From Catellatospora sp. IY07-71 (GTDB taxonomy: Bacteria > Actinomycetota > Actinomycetes > Mycobacteriales > Micromonosporaceae), in the NCBI RefSeq assembly GCF_018326265.1, contig NZ_AP023360.1, forward strand, positions 660,501 to 724,500: DNA of 64,000 bases, given 5' to 3'. The notes under the pieces are model-generated. The model worked only from the letters and a program-made list of their open reading frames with translations. It was not told where the DNA came from and searched no databases. Of the stretch, positions 53,741 to 61,328 are shown one piece after another. Numbering within the stretch: the first letter of the stretch is position 1; each line of letters opens with the position of its first letter. Both the position numbers and the translations under genes were made by a program.

Positions 53741-54904
53741 GTGGACCTCGACCAGCTGGCGCTGCTGCGTACCCCCGCCGGAGCGGCGGCGCTGGCGCTG
53801 GCCGCGGAGCTGGCCGGCACCGACGAGCTGGCCGCCGCCACGGCGCTGCGCGCCCGCGGCTTCCCACCCGGCCTGGCCGCCGCCGCGCTGACCCAGGTCA
53901 CCCTGCGGGCCCGCGCGGGCGCGAAGTTCGGGGCCGACGCCCCGCGCGCCTTCCTCACCCGGGCCGGGCTGGAGCAGGCCACCCGCGAGATCGTCGCGGT
54001 ACGCCGCGCGGCCCGGCTGCGCGCCGCCGGGGTGACCGCCCTGGCCGACCTGGGCTGCGGGCTCGGCGCCGACCTGCGCGCCGTCGCCGCCGCCGGGATC
54101 CGGGCCTTCGGCGTCGACGCCGACCCCGTCACCGCCGCCTGCGCCGCCCTCAACGTGCCCGACGCCACGGTGACCTGCGGCGACGCGCGCGACTTCGACC
54201 TGAGCGAGGTCGATGCCGTCTTCTGCGACCCCGCCCGCCGCAGCGGCGGCCGCCGCGTGTTCCGCCCCGAGGACTACTCGCCGCCCTGGGACTGGGTCAC
54301 CAGCCTGCCGGAGCGCGTCCCGCATACCGTGCTCAAGCTCGCCCCCGGCATCGACCAGGCGCTGCTGCCGCCCGGCGCCGAGCTGGAGCTGGTCTCCGTC
54401 GACGGCGACGTGGTCGAGGCCGCCGCCTGGTGCGGCCCCCTGGCCCGCGCCCCCCGCCGCGCCACCGTCTTCCGCGACGGCACGCCCCACGAGCTCACCG
54501 GCACCGGCGAGCAGACGGCCCCCGTCGGCCCGCCCGGCCGCTACGTCACCGACCCCGACGGCGCCGTCGTCCGCGCCCACCTGGTCGCCGAGTTCGCCGC
54601 CGCCCACACCGGCCGCCTCGCCGACCCCACCATCGCCTACGTCTGGACCGACACCCCCGTGACCTCCCCCTTCGGCCGCTGCTTCGAGGTGGTCGAGACG
54701 ATGCCCTTCTCCCTCAAGCGCCTGCGCGCCGCCCTCCGCGAGCGCGCCATCGGCCGCCTGGAGATCCTCAAACGCGGCTCCGCCCTCGACGTCGAACAGC
54801 TCCGCCGCGACCTCCGCCTCACCGGCCCCCACCCCCTGACCCTCCTCCTCACCCGCATCTCCGCCACCCCCACCGCCGTCCTCGCCCACCCGGTCGCGCG
54901 TTGA
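53741..54904 (+). CDS. SAM-dependent methyltransferase with THUMP-like C-terminal domain
   Basis: 387 residues from GTG 53741; GTG 53702 in frame is possible and neither has a strong ribosome-binding site. SAM motif I is ADLGCGLGADL, the acidic motif II is FGVDADP and motif IV is FCDPARR. The C-terminal region (ETMPFSLKRLRAALRERAIG then LEILKRGSALD) is the THUMP-like domain found fused to such enzymes in actinobacteria. RNA is the likely substrate from the family; the modified base is unknown. Confidence 0.85.
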   Translation: MDLDQLALLRTPAGAAALALAAELAGTDELAAATALRARGFPPGLAAAALTQVTLRARAGAKFGADAPRAFLTRAGLEQATREIVAVRRAARLRAAGVTALADLGCGLGADLRAVAAAGIRAFGVDADPVTAACAALNVPDATVTCGDARDFDLSEVDAVFCDPARRSGGRRVFRPEDYSPPWDWVTSLPERVPHTVLKLAPGIDQALLPPGAELELVSVDGDVVEAAAWCGPLARAPRRATVFRDGTPHELTGTGEQTAPVGPPGRYVTDPDGAVVRAHLVAEFAAAHTGRLADPTIAYVWTDTPVTSPFGRCFEVVETMPFSLKRLRAALRERAIGRLEILKRGSALDVEQLRRDLRLTGPHPLTLLLTRISATPTAVLAHPVAR

Positions 54905-54981
54905 TCATGAACTTATGGCCGTGTTCGACGGCGTGTCACCACCCCGGCGCCGTGATCACCGGCCGGCGGTAGCATCGCGCC

Positions 54982-55461
54982 ATGGCCAGCCAGGGGACGC
55001 CCGCGACGGCGCTGCTCACCAAGCAGAAGGTGACGCACACGCTGCACCCGTACGAGGTGTCGGCGGACTCCCCCAACTACGGCGCGCTGGTGGCCGAGGC
55101 GATCGGCGCCGACCCGGCCCGGGTGTTCAAGACGCTGGTGACCGAGGTCGACGGCAGGCTGACCGTGGCCGTGGTGCCGGTGACCGGTGAGATCGACCTG
55201 AAGGCGCTGGCCGCGGCGGCGGGCGGGAAGAAGGCGGCGATGGCCGACCGCGACCTCGCCGAGAAGACCACCGGTTACGTGCGGGGCGGCATCAGCCCGC
55301 TCGGCCAGCGCAAGCGCCTGCCCACCGTGATCGACCGGTCGGCCCTGGACGGCGAGGCCATGTACGTCTCCGCCGGCAAGCGCGGCCTCCAGCTCCAGCT
55401 GGCCCCAGCCGACCTGGTCCGCCTCACCCAGGCCGTCCTCGCCCCCATCGCGCGCCCGTAA
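54982..55461 (+). CDS. ybaK: Cys-tRNA(Pro)/aminoacyl-tRNA deacylase, YbaK/EbsC family
   Basis: 159 residues. It hydrolyses Cys-tRNA(Pro) misloaded by prolyl-tRNA synthetase. The conserved Lys lies in RVFKTLV, and GYVRGGISPLGQRKRLPTVID is the family signature. It starts at ATG 54982, 77 bp after the methyltransferase, and ends before a long AT-richer intergenic region. Confidence 0.94.
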   Translation: MASQGTPATALLTKQKVTHTLHPYEVSADSPNYGALVAEAIGADPARVFKTLVTEVDGRLTVAVVPVTGEIDLKALAAAAGGKKAAMADRDLAEKTTGYVRGGISPLGQRKRLPTVIDRSALDGEAMYVSAGKRGLQLQLAPADLVRLTQAVLAPIARP

Positions 55462-55830
55462 CCGGGACGCGCCGCACTCCCCCCCATACCCCCACAAGAT
55501 CGTGACGATCTTGCGCGAAACGTTAGTGATTTGTCCTATTTGGGCGTGTCGCACCCACAGTCCGCGCAAGATCGGCGCACGAGAGGGGTGGGAGAGCGGT
55601 TTCGCGGGGTGGATCTTTGGTTACGGGGACGTTGCTGAATTGTTATTGCCAACAACAAACCCGGGGCTTGCGCGTTTGGTTTTGTTCCGCATACGTTGTC
55701 GCACACAACAAAACCCTTGTGACCGGCCTCACGCACCGCTGACAGCTCTGGCTTCGCCGGCCCGAACGGCCGAACACAACCGCACCACCGTTGAGTACAC
55801 ACCCCTGAATCCGAGAGGATTTGAGCAACG
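55462..55830. other. 369-bp intergenic region with palindromes, promoter and operators of the sugar operon
   Basis: No gene is seen. CAAGATCGT-G-ACGATCTTG (55495-55513) is a near-perfect palindrome. GATCTTGCGCG (55507-55517) has an 11-bp inverted match at 55563-55573. The stretch 55600-55720 is markedly poorer in GC than the genes and holds the putative operon promoter and TTGTT/AACAA inverted repeats (for example 55640-55644 with 55651-55655). GAGAGGA upstream of 55831 is the ribosome-binding site. Confidence 0.6.
55668..55715 (+). promoter_or_regulatory. Putative promoter and operator of the sugar ABC operon
   Basis: GGTTTTGTT (55678-55686) and AACAAAACC (55707-55715) form a perfect 9-bp inverted repeat. 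A possible TTGCGC (55668-55673) and TACGTT (55692-55697), spaced 18 bp, would place the repeat across the promoter. The ROK regulator at 59069 is the obvious candidate ligand-responsive repressor. Confidence 0.5.
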
Positions 55831-56919
55831 ATGCGCAAAGGGATCCTGGCTCTGACCATGACGGGCGCGCTCGCCCTCACCGGTCTCGCCGCCTGTGCGG
55901 AAGACACCACCGACCCCGGTGCGGCGAAGACGCCGAAGATCGGCGTCATCCTGCCGGACAGCAAGTCCTCGGCCCGCTGGGAGACGGCGGACCGTAAGTA
56001 CCTCGAGGAGGCCTTCAAGGCCGCCGGCGTGCAGTACGACATCCAGAACGCCCAGGGTGACAAGACCCAGTTCCAGTCGATCGCCGACCAGATGATCACC
56101 GGTGGCGTGACCGTCCTGGTCATCGTCAACCTGGACTCGGGCACCGGCAAGGCCGTGCTGGACAAGGCCAAGGCGCAGGGCATCCCGACCATCGACTACG
56201 ACCGGCTCACGCTGGGCGGCGGCGCGGAGTACTACGTCTCCTTCGACAACGTCGCGGTCGGCCGCCTGCAGGGCGAGGGCCTGGTCAAGTGCCTCACCGA
56301 GAAGGGCGTGAAGAACCCGGCGATCGCGCAGCTGAACGGCTCGCCGACGGACAACAACGCGACCCTGTTCAAGGAGGGCGGCGTCTCCGTCCTCAAGCCG
56401 AAGTACGACGCCAAGGAGTACACCCTCGCCGCGGACCAGGCCGTGCCGGACTGGGACAACGCGCAGGGCGGCGTCATCTTCCAGCAGATGCTGACCAAGG
56501 CCAACGGCAAGATCGACGGCGTGCTCGCCGCGAACGACGGCCTGGGCAACGCGGCCATCTCCGTGCTGAAGACCAACAAGCTGAACGGCAAGGTCCCGGT
56601 CACCGGCCAGGACGCCACCGTGCAGGGTCTGCAGAACATCCTCCTCGGCGACCAGTGCATGACCGTGTACAAGGCCGTCAAGAAGGAGGCCACCGCGACC
56701 GCCGAGCTGGCGATCGCCCTGGCCAAGGGTGAGAAGAAGCAGGTCTCGCAGACCACCAAGGACTCCGAGTCCGGCAAGGACGTGCCCTCGGTGCTGCTGG
56801 AGCCGCAGGCGATCTACTTCAACAACGTGAAGGACGTCGTCACCGACGGCTACGTGACCAAGGACGAGCTGTGCACCGCCGACTTCGCGGCCAAGTGCAC
56901 CGAGGCCGGCATCAGCTGA
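55831..56919 (+). CDS. Sugar ABC transporter substrate-binding lipoprotein (XylF-type)
   Basis: 362 residues. The lipoprotein signal peptide ends in GLAAC (Cys22). The periplasmic-binding-protein fold I is clear: KIGVILPDSKSSARWETADR, GIPTIDYDRLTLGG, DGVLAANDGLGNAAI and PVTGQDATVQGLQNI. These match xylose-type binding proteins. The sugar cannot be fixed from sequence. First gene of the operon with the ATPase, permease and ROK regulator; a strong hairpin follows. Confidence 0.92.
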   Translation: MRKGILALTMTGALALTGLAACAEDTTDPGAAKTPKIGVILPDSKSSARWETADRKYLEEAFKAAGVQYDIQNAQGDKTQFQSIADQMITGGVTVLVIVNLDSGTGKAVLDKAKAQGIPTIDYDRLTLGGGAEYYVSFDNVAVGRLQGEGLVKCLTEKGVKNPAIAQLNGSPTDNNATLFKEGGVSVLKPKYDAKEYTLAADQAVPDWDNAQGGVIFQQMLTKANGKIDGVLAANDGLGNAAISVLKTNKLNGKVPVTGQDATVQGLQNILLGDQCMTVYKAVKKEATATAELAIALAKGEKKQVSQTTKDSESGKDVPSVLLEPQAIYFNNVKDVVTDGYVTKDELCTADFAAKCTEAGIS

Positions 56920-56940
56920 CCTGACCGGCTCACAACAGGT

Positions 56941-56975
56941 GTGGTCCCTGGGGACGCGAGTGCCCCGGGGACCAC
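56941..56975 (+). terminator. Intercistronic stem-loop behind the sugar-binding-protein gene
   Basis: A 13-bp stem with one G-U pairs 56941-56953 with 56963-56975. It is the third case in the window of a hairpin directly after a binding-protein gene. Confidence 0.7.
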
Positions 56976-57016
56976 GCTTGTGGAACAAGCAGTAACCCCC
57001 TCGAACGGAGCCCCTG

Positions 57017-57787
57017 ATGGGAACCCCTCTACTCGAACTGCGTGGGATCAACAAGAGCTTCGGCCCGGTGCAGGTGCTGCGGGACGTGGCCTTCTCGGTT
57101 CAACCAGGCGAGGTCACCGCCCTCGTCGGCGACAACGGCGCCGGCAAGTCAACGCTGGTCAAATGCATCGGCGGCATCTACCCCATCGACTCAGGCGACT
57201 ACCTGATCGAGGGTAAGCAGGTCAGCGTCCACAGCCCGCGCGACGCCGCGCAGCTGGGCGTCGAGATCGTCTACCAGGACCTGGCGCTCTGCGACAACCT
57301 GGACATCGTCCAGAACATGTTCCTGGGCCGCGAGCGCCGCAGCGGCATGATCCTCGACGAGCCGACCATGGAGCAGCTCGCCTCGGAGACCCTGGCCAGC
57401 CTGTCGGTGCGGACGGTGAAGTCCGTACGCCAGCAGGTGTCCAGCCTCTCCGGCGGTCAGCGGCAGACGGTCGCCATCGCCAAGGCCGTGCTGTGGAACA
57501 GCAAGCTGGTCATCCTCGACGAGCCCACCGCCGCGCTCGGCGTCGCGCAGACCGCCCAGGTCCTGGAGCTGGTGCGGCGCCTCGCCGACAACGGCCTGGC
57601 CGTCGTCCTGATCTCGCACAACATGAACGACGTGTTCGCCGTCTCGGACCGGATCGCCGCGCTCTACCTGGGGCAGATGGCGGCGCAGGTCAAGACGACC
57701 GACGTCACCCACGCACAGGTGGTCGAGCTGATCACCTCGGGTCGCAGCGGCGCGCTGGGCCTCGCTGAGGAAGGAGCGGCGGCATGA
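57017..57787 (+). CDS. Sugar ABC transporter ATP-binding protein, single-domain
   Basis: 256 residues, one nucleotide-binding domain. Walker A is GDNGAGKST, signature LSGGQRQT, Walker B LVILDEPTAALG and the switch His in LISHN. Classical XylG/RbsA proteins are about 500 residues with two such domains; this half-size form must homodimerise to form two ATP sites. It overlaps the permease start by 4 bp (ATGA 57784-57787). Confidence 0.93.
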   Translation: MGTPLLELRGINKSFGPVQVLRDVAFSVQPGEVTALVGDNGAGKSTLVKCIGGIYPIDSGDYLIEGKQVSVHSPRDAAQLGVEIVYQDLALCDNLDIVQNMFLGRERRSGMILDEPTMEQLASETLASLSVRTVKSVRQQVSSLSGGQRQTVAIAKAVLWNSKLVILDEPTAALGVAQTAQVLELVRRLADNGLAVVLISHNMNDVFAVSDRIAALYLGQMAAQVKTTDVTHAQVVELITSGRSGALGLAEEGAAA

Positions 57788-59040
57788 GCGCCGTCACCAC
57801 GAACCCCGCGGCCGTCGTCGACAAGCCGTCGGCCAAGGACGAGGGGATCCTGGGCTACCTGCGGGGGTACGGCCGCAAGGTGCGCGGCGGCGACATGGGC
57901 GCGCTGCCGGCGGTGCTCGGCCTGCTGGTGCTGTGCGTCGTGTTCGGCCTGGCCCGCCCCGTCTTCCTCACCGCGCCGAACTTCGCCAACCTGCTCACCC
58001 AGGCCGGCCCGGTCGTCGTCATCGCGATGGGCCTGGTCTTCGTGCTGCTGCTGGGCGAGATCGACCTCAGCGCCGGCTACGCCTCGGGCGTGTGCGCCGC
58101 GGTGCTGGCGATCCTGCTGACCACCAACGGCTACCCGTGGTACGTCGCCGTCGCCGCCTCGCTGGCCACCGGCATCGTCATCGGCCTGCTGCTGGGCTTC
58201 CTGGTGGCCAAGATCGGCATTCCGTCGTTCGTGGTCACCCTCGCCGCGTTCCTGGGCTTCCAGGGCGTGGTGCTGTGGCTGCTGGACGAGGGCACCAACA
58301 TCTCGGTGCGCGACAGCGTCATCATCGCGCTGGAGAACGAGTACCTGCCGCCGCTGGTGGGTTGGGGCCTGGCCGCGCTGACCGTGCTCGGCTTCACCAC
58401 CGTGCAGCTGATCCAGCAGCGTAACCGGCGCCGCCGCGGCCTCAAGGCCGACCTGTGGCAGGTCGTCGCGTTCCGGGTGATCGGCCTGGCGGTGCTGGTC
58501 GGTTTCGCGGTCGCCATCCTGAACCAGGAGCGCAGCCGCAACCCGCTGTTCTCGCTCAAGGGCGTGCCGATCATCGTGCCGGTGGTGGGCGTCCTGCTGC
58601 TGCTGTGGACGTTCGTGCTGCGCCGCACCGCGTACGGCCGGCACATCTACGCGGTGGGCGGCAACAAGGAGGCGGCCCGCCGCGCCGGCATCAACGTCGA
58701 CGGCATCCGGATCTCCGCGTTCGTCATCTGCTCGGCGATGGCCTCGATCGGCGGTGTGCTGGCGGCCAGCCAGGCGCGCTCGGTCGACCCCAACACCGGT
58801 GGCTCCAATGTGCTCCTCTACGCCGTCGCGGCGGCCGTCATCGGCGGCACCAGCCTCTTCGGCGGCAAGGGCCGCGTGCTCGACGCCGTGCTCGGCGGCC
58901 TGGTGATCACGATGATCATCAACGGCATGGGCCTCGTCGGGTGGAGTTCGGCATACAAGTACATTGCCACCGGCGTCGTGCTGCTGCTCGCCGCGAGCGT
59001 CGACGCGTTCTCGCGCAGGCGCGCCGCCGCGAGCAGCTGA
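57784..59040 (+). CDS. Sugar ABC transporter permease (XylH-type)
   Basis: 418 residues, about ten helices. The carbohydrate-importer permease motif AVGGNKEAARRAGINVDGIR, the cytoplasmic loop that couples to the ATPase, is clear, as are GEIDLSAGY and GIPSFVVTLA. A basic loop RNRRRRGLKADLW lies between the halves. It is the third gene of the operon. Confidence 0.93.
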   Translation: MSAVTTNPAAVVDKPSAKDEGILGYLRGYGRKVRGGDMGALPAVLGLLVLCVVFGLARPVFLTAPNFANLLTQAGPVVVIAMGLVFVLLLGEIDLSAGYASGVCAAVLAILLTTNGYPWYVAVAASLATGIVIGLLLGFLVAKIGIPSFVVTLAAFLGFQGVVLWLLDEGTNISVRDSVIIALENEYLPPLVGWGLAALTVLGFTTVQLIQQRNRRRRGLKADLWQVVAFRVIGLAVLVGFAVAILNQERSRNPLFSLKGVPIIVPVVGVLLLLWTFVLRRTAYGRHIYAVGGNKEAARRAGINVDGIRISAFVICSAMASIGGVLAASQARSVDPNTGGSNVLLYAVAAAVIGGTSLFGGKGRVLDAVLGGLVITMIINGMGLVGWSSAYKYIATGVVLLLAASVDAFSRRRAAASS

Positions 59041-59068
59041 CCGGCGTACATCCGTCTACAGGAGAATC

Positions 59069-60256
59069 ATGCGAGCGGGACCGAGCCAGGAGGAGATCCG
59101 GCGGCAGAATCTGGGCGCGTTGCTGCGTTTCGTGCACGTGCGCGGCCAGATCTCCCGTGCCGAGCTCACCTCCGAGCTCGGTCTCAACCGCTCCACCATC
59201 GGCGCCCTCACCGCTGACCTGGCCGGCGTCGGCCTGGTCAGCGAGGAGGCGCCGCGGGAGACCGGCCGGGCCGGGCGCCCGTCGCTGGTGGTGCGCCCCT
59301 CGTCCGACCTGGTCTACGCGTACGCGGCGAGCGTCGAGGTGGACCGGATCCGGGTGGCCCGGGTCGGGCTGGGCGGGGTGGTGCTGGACCAGCGCGAGGC
59401 GCCCCGCCCGCGCGGGGAGGCGATCGAGGCGGTCCGCCCCGTCGCCGAGTTCGTCAAGGACATGGCCGCCGACGTGCCACCGCAGGCGCGCTGCATCGGG
59501 GCCGGCATCGCCGTGTGCGGGCTGGTCCGCCGCGAGGACGGCCTGGTCCGGCTCGGGCCGCACCTGGGCTGGATGGACGAGCCGCTCGGCCACGCCCTGC
59601 AGGACCACCTGCCCGAGCTGCTGCCGCAGGTCGCGGTCGGCAACGTGGCGGACCTGTGCGCGCTGGCCGAGCACACCCGCGGCGTCGCCGTGGGCTGCGC
59701 CAACCTCATCTACGTGTACGGCGACGTCGGCGTGGGCGCCGGCATCATCGCGGGCGGGCGGCGCGTCACCGGACACGGCGGCTACGGCGGCGAGGTCGGC
59801 CACATGGTGGTCAACCCGCACGGGCGCGCCTGCGGCTGCGGCTCGCGCGGCTGCTGGGAGACCGAGATCGGCGAGCACGCCCTGCTGCGCGCGGCGGGCC
59901 GGGACTGCTCGCCGGGCGCGCCGATGGGCACCGACGCGGTGCTGTCCGTGGTGGACGCCGCCGCGCGCGGGGACGCCGCCGCGCAGACCGCGGTGCGCCA
60001 GGTCGGCGACTGGCTCGGCTTCGGCGTGGCGAACCTGGTCAACATCTTCAACCCCGAGCTGGTCATCTTCGGCGGCACGCTGCGCGACGTCTACCTGGCC
60101 GCCGCGGCGCAGGTGCGCAGCCGCCTGAACAGCATCGGGCTGCCCGCCACCCGGGAGCACGTGCGGCTGCGTACCCCCAAGCTGGGCAATGACGCGGCGC
60201 TGCTGGGCGCCGCGGAGCTGGCCTTCGAGCAGCTGCTGGCCGACCCGCTGGGCTGA
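59069..60256 (+). CDS. ROK-family transcriptional regulator
   Basis: 395 residues from ATG 59069 (AGGAG upstream). The N-terminal winged helix (RGQISRAELTSELGLNRSTI) is followed by the ROK sugar-kinase-like domain, with the zinc motif CGCGSRGCWE and the ROK signature around GEVGHMVVNPHG. It lacks a clear complete kinase motif set, as expected for a regulator. It probably represses the upstream transporter until the sugar or its phosphate binds, through operators in 55640-55715. Confidence 0.92.
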   Translation: MRAGPSQEEIRRQNLGALLRFVHVRGQISRAELTSELGLNRSTIGALTADLAGVGLVSEEAPRETGRAGRPSLVVRPSSDLVYAYAASVEVDRIRVARVGLGGVVLDQREAPRPRGEAIEAVRPVAEFVKDMAADVPPQARCIGAGIAVCGLVRREDGLVRLGPHLGWMDEPLGHALQDHLPELLPQVAVGNVADLCALAEHTRGVAVGCANLIYVYGDVGVGAGIIAGGRRVTGHGGYGGEVGHMVVNPHGRACGCGSRGCWETEIGEHALLRAAGRDCSPGAPMGTDAVLSVVDAAARGDAAAQTAVRQVGDWLGFGVANLVNIFNPELVIFGGTLRDVYLAAAAQVRSRLNSIGLPATREHVRLRTPKLGNDAALLGAAELAFEQLLADPLG

Positions 60257-60297
60257 CCGGCAATACCGGGCGAATCCCCGGCCATCCAGCACAATGG

Positions 60298-61293
60298 ATG
60301 GTTGTGAGGGTGACCGAATCGTCCCGGCACACCGCTTCCCTGCCCCGCCAGCCGGAAACGCACGTTCCCGTGGTGACGCCGGTCCGGCTGGCCGGGCTGG
60401 CCGACGTGCCGCACGCGCTGCCGTATCAGGGCAGCAAGCGCCGGCTCGCGCACGCGATCGTGCCGCTGCTGCCCGCCGACACCGACCGGCTGCTGGAGCC
60501 GTTCGCCGGGTCGGCGGCGGTGACCATCGCGGCCCGGCATCTGCGCATCGGGCGCACCGCCGAGATCAGCGACCTCAACGTGCCGCTGATGCGGCTGTGG
60601 CAGCGGGTGCTCGCCGAGCCCGGGGCGCTGGCCGACGACTACGCGCTGCTGTGGCACGCGCAGCAGGCCGACCCGCGGGCCTACTACGACGCCGTACGCG
60701 ACCGGTTCAACGCGACCGGCGAGCCGCACTGCCTGCTCTACCTGCTGGCCCGCTGCGTGAAGGCCGCGGTGCGCTACAACCGCGAGGGCGGGTTCAACCA
60801 AGGCCCGGACAAGCGGCGGCTGGGCGCCCGCCCCGAGGTGATGCGGGTGCGGCTCACCGAGACCGCGCGGGCGCTCGCCGGCTGCCGCGCCTACGCGGCC
60901 GACTACGCCGACGTGCTGGCCCACGCCGATCCCGCCGACGTGGTCTACCTGGACCCGCCCTACCAGGGCGTCAGCTCGGCCCGCGACCACCGTTACATGG
61001 CCGGGCTGCCCCGCGAGGCGTTCGTGGCGCGGCTGCGCGAGGCGGTCGCGGCGGGCACGTCCTTCGTGCTGTCCTACGACGGCCTGTCCCGGGAACGCAC
61101 CGGCGACCGCGCCTACGGCGAGCCGCTGCCCGCCGACCTCGGCCTGCTCCATCTGCACGTGGATGCGGGCACGTCCACGCAGGCGACCCTGCACGGCCGA
61201 CGCGCCCGCACGCTCGAATCGCTGTACCTCTCCCCCGCCCTGGTGGCCCGCCTCGGCGGCCCCGCCGCCGTCCTCGGCACCACCTCCCCCTGA
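60298..61293 (+). CDS. Orphan D12-class DNA adenine N6-methyltransferase (Dam-like)
   Basis: 331 residues from ATG 60298; later in-frame GTGs are possible and the ribosome-binding site is unclear. PYQGSKRRLA corresponds to the Dam N-terminal motif. EPFAGSAAVTIA is the SAM-binding motif I and YLDPPYQGVS the catalytic DPPY motif. No restriction gene lies beside it, so it is a solitary methyltransferase; GATC specificity is a guess from the family. Host role (replication, repair or gene control) is unknown. Confidence 0.88.
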   Translation: MVVRVTESSRHTASLPRQPETHVPVVTPVRLAGLADVPHALPYQGSKRRLAHAIVPLLPADTDRLLEPFAGSAAVTIAARHLRIGRTAEISDLNVPLMRLWQRVLAEPGALADDYALLWHAQQADPRAYYDAVRDRFNATGEPHCLLYLLARCVKAAVRYNREGGFNQGPDKRRLGARPEVMRVRLTETARALAGCRAYAADYADVLAHADPADVVYLDPPYQGVSSARDHRYMAGLPREAFVARLREAVAAGTSFVLSYDGLSRERTGDRAYGEPLPADLGLLHLHVDAGTSTQATLHGRRARTLESLYLSPALVARLGGPAAVLGTTSP

Positions 61294-61296
61294 CCA

Positions 61297-61316
61297 CCTC
61301 GTGCGGGCGGACGAGG
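61297..61316. terminator. Short hairpin between convergent methyltransferase and ABC exporter
   Basis: CCTCGT (61297-61302) pairs with ACGAGG (61311-61316); the flanking CTGACC/GGTCAG may extend it. It occupies the 35-bp gap between convergent genes. Confidence 0.45.
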
Positions 61317-61328
61317 GCGAGTGGGCGG

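Noticed and set aside
53680..54972. Plus-strand frame of 430 residues overlapping the THUMP-like methyltransferase
   Set aside because: It is composed almost wholly of Arg, Pro, Gly and Ala; the competing frame has clear SAM motifs.
54905..54981. TTGATCATGAACTTATGGCCGTG behind the methyltransferase as half of a dispersed repeat
   Set aside because: It reminds me of intergenic repeats in related genera, but no complementary arm is present here and I cannot search for copies.
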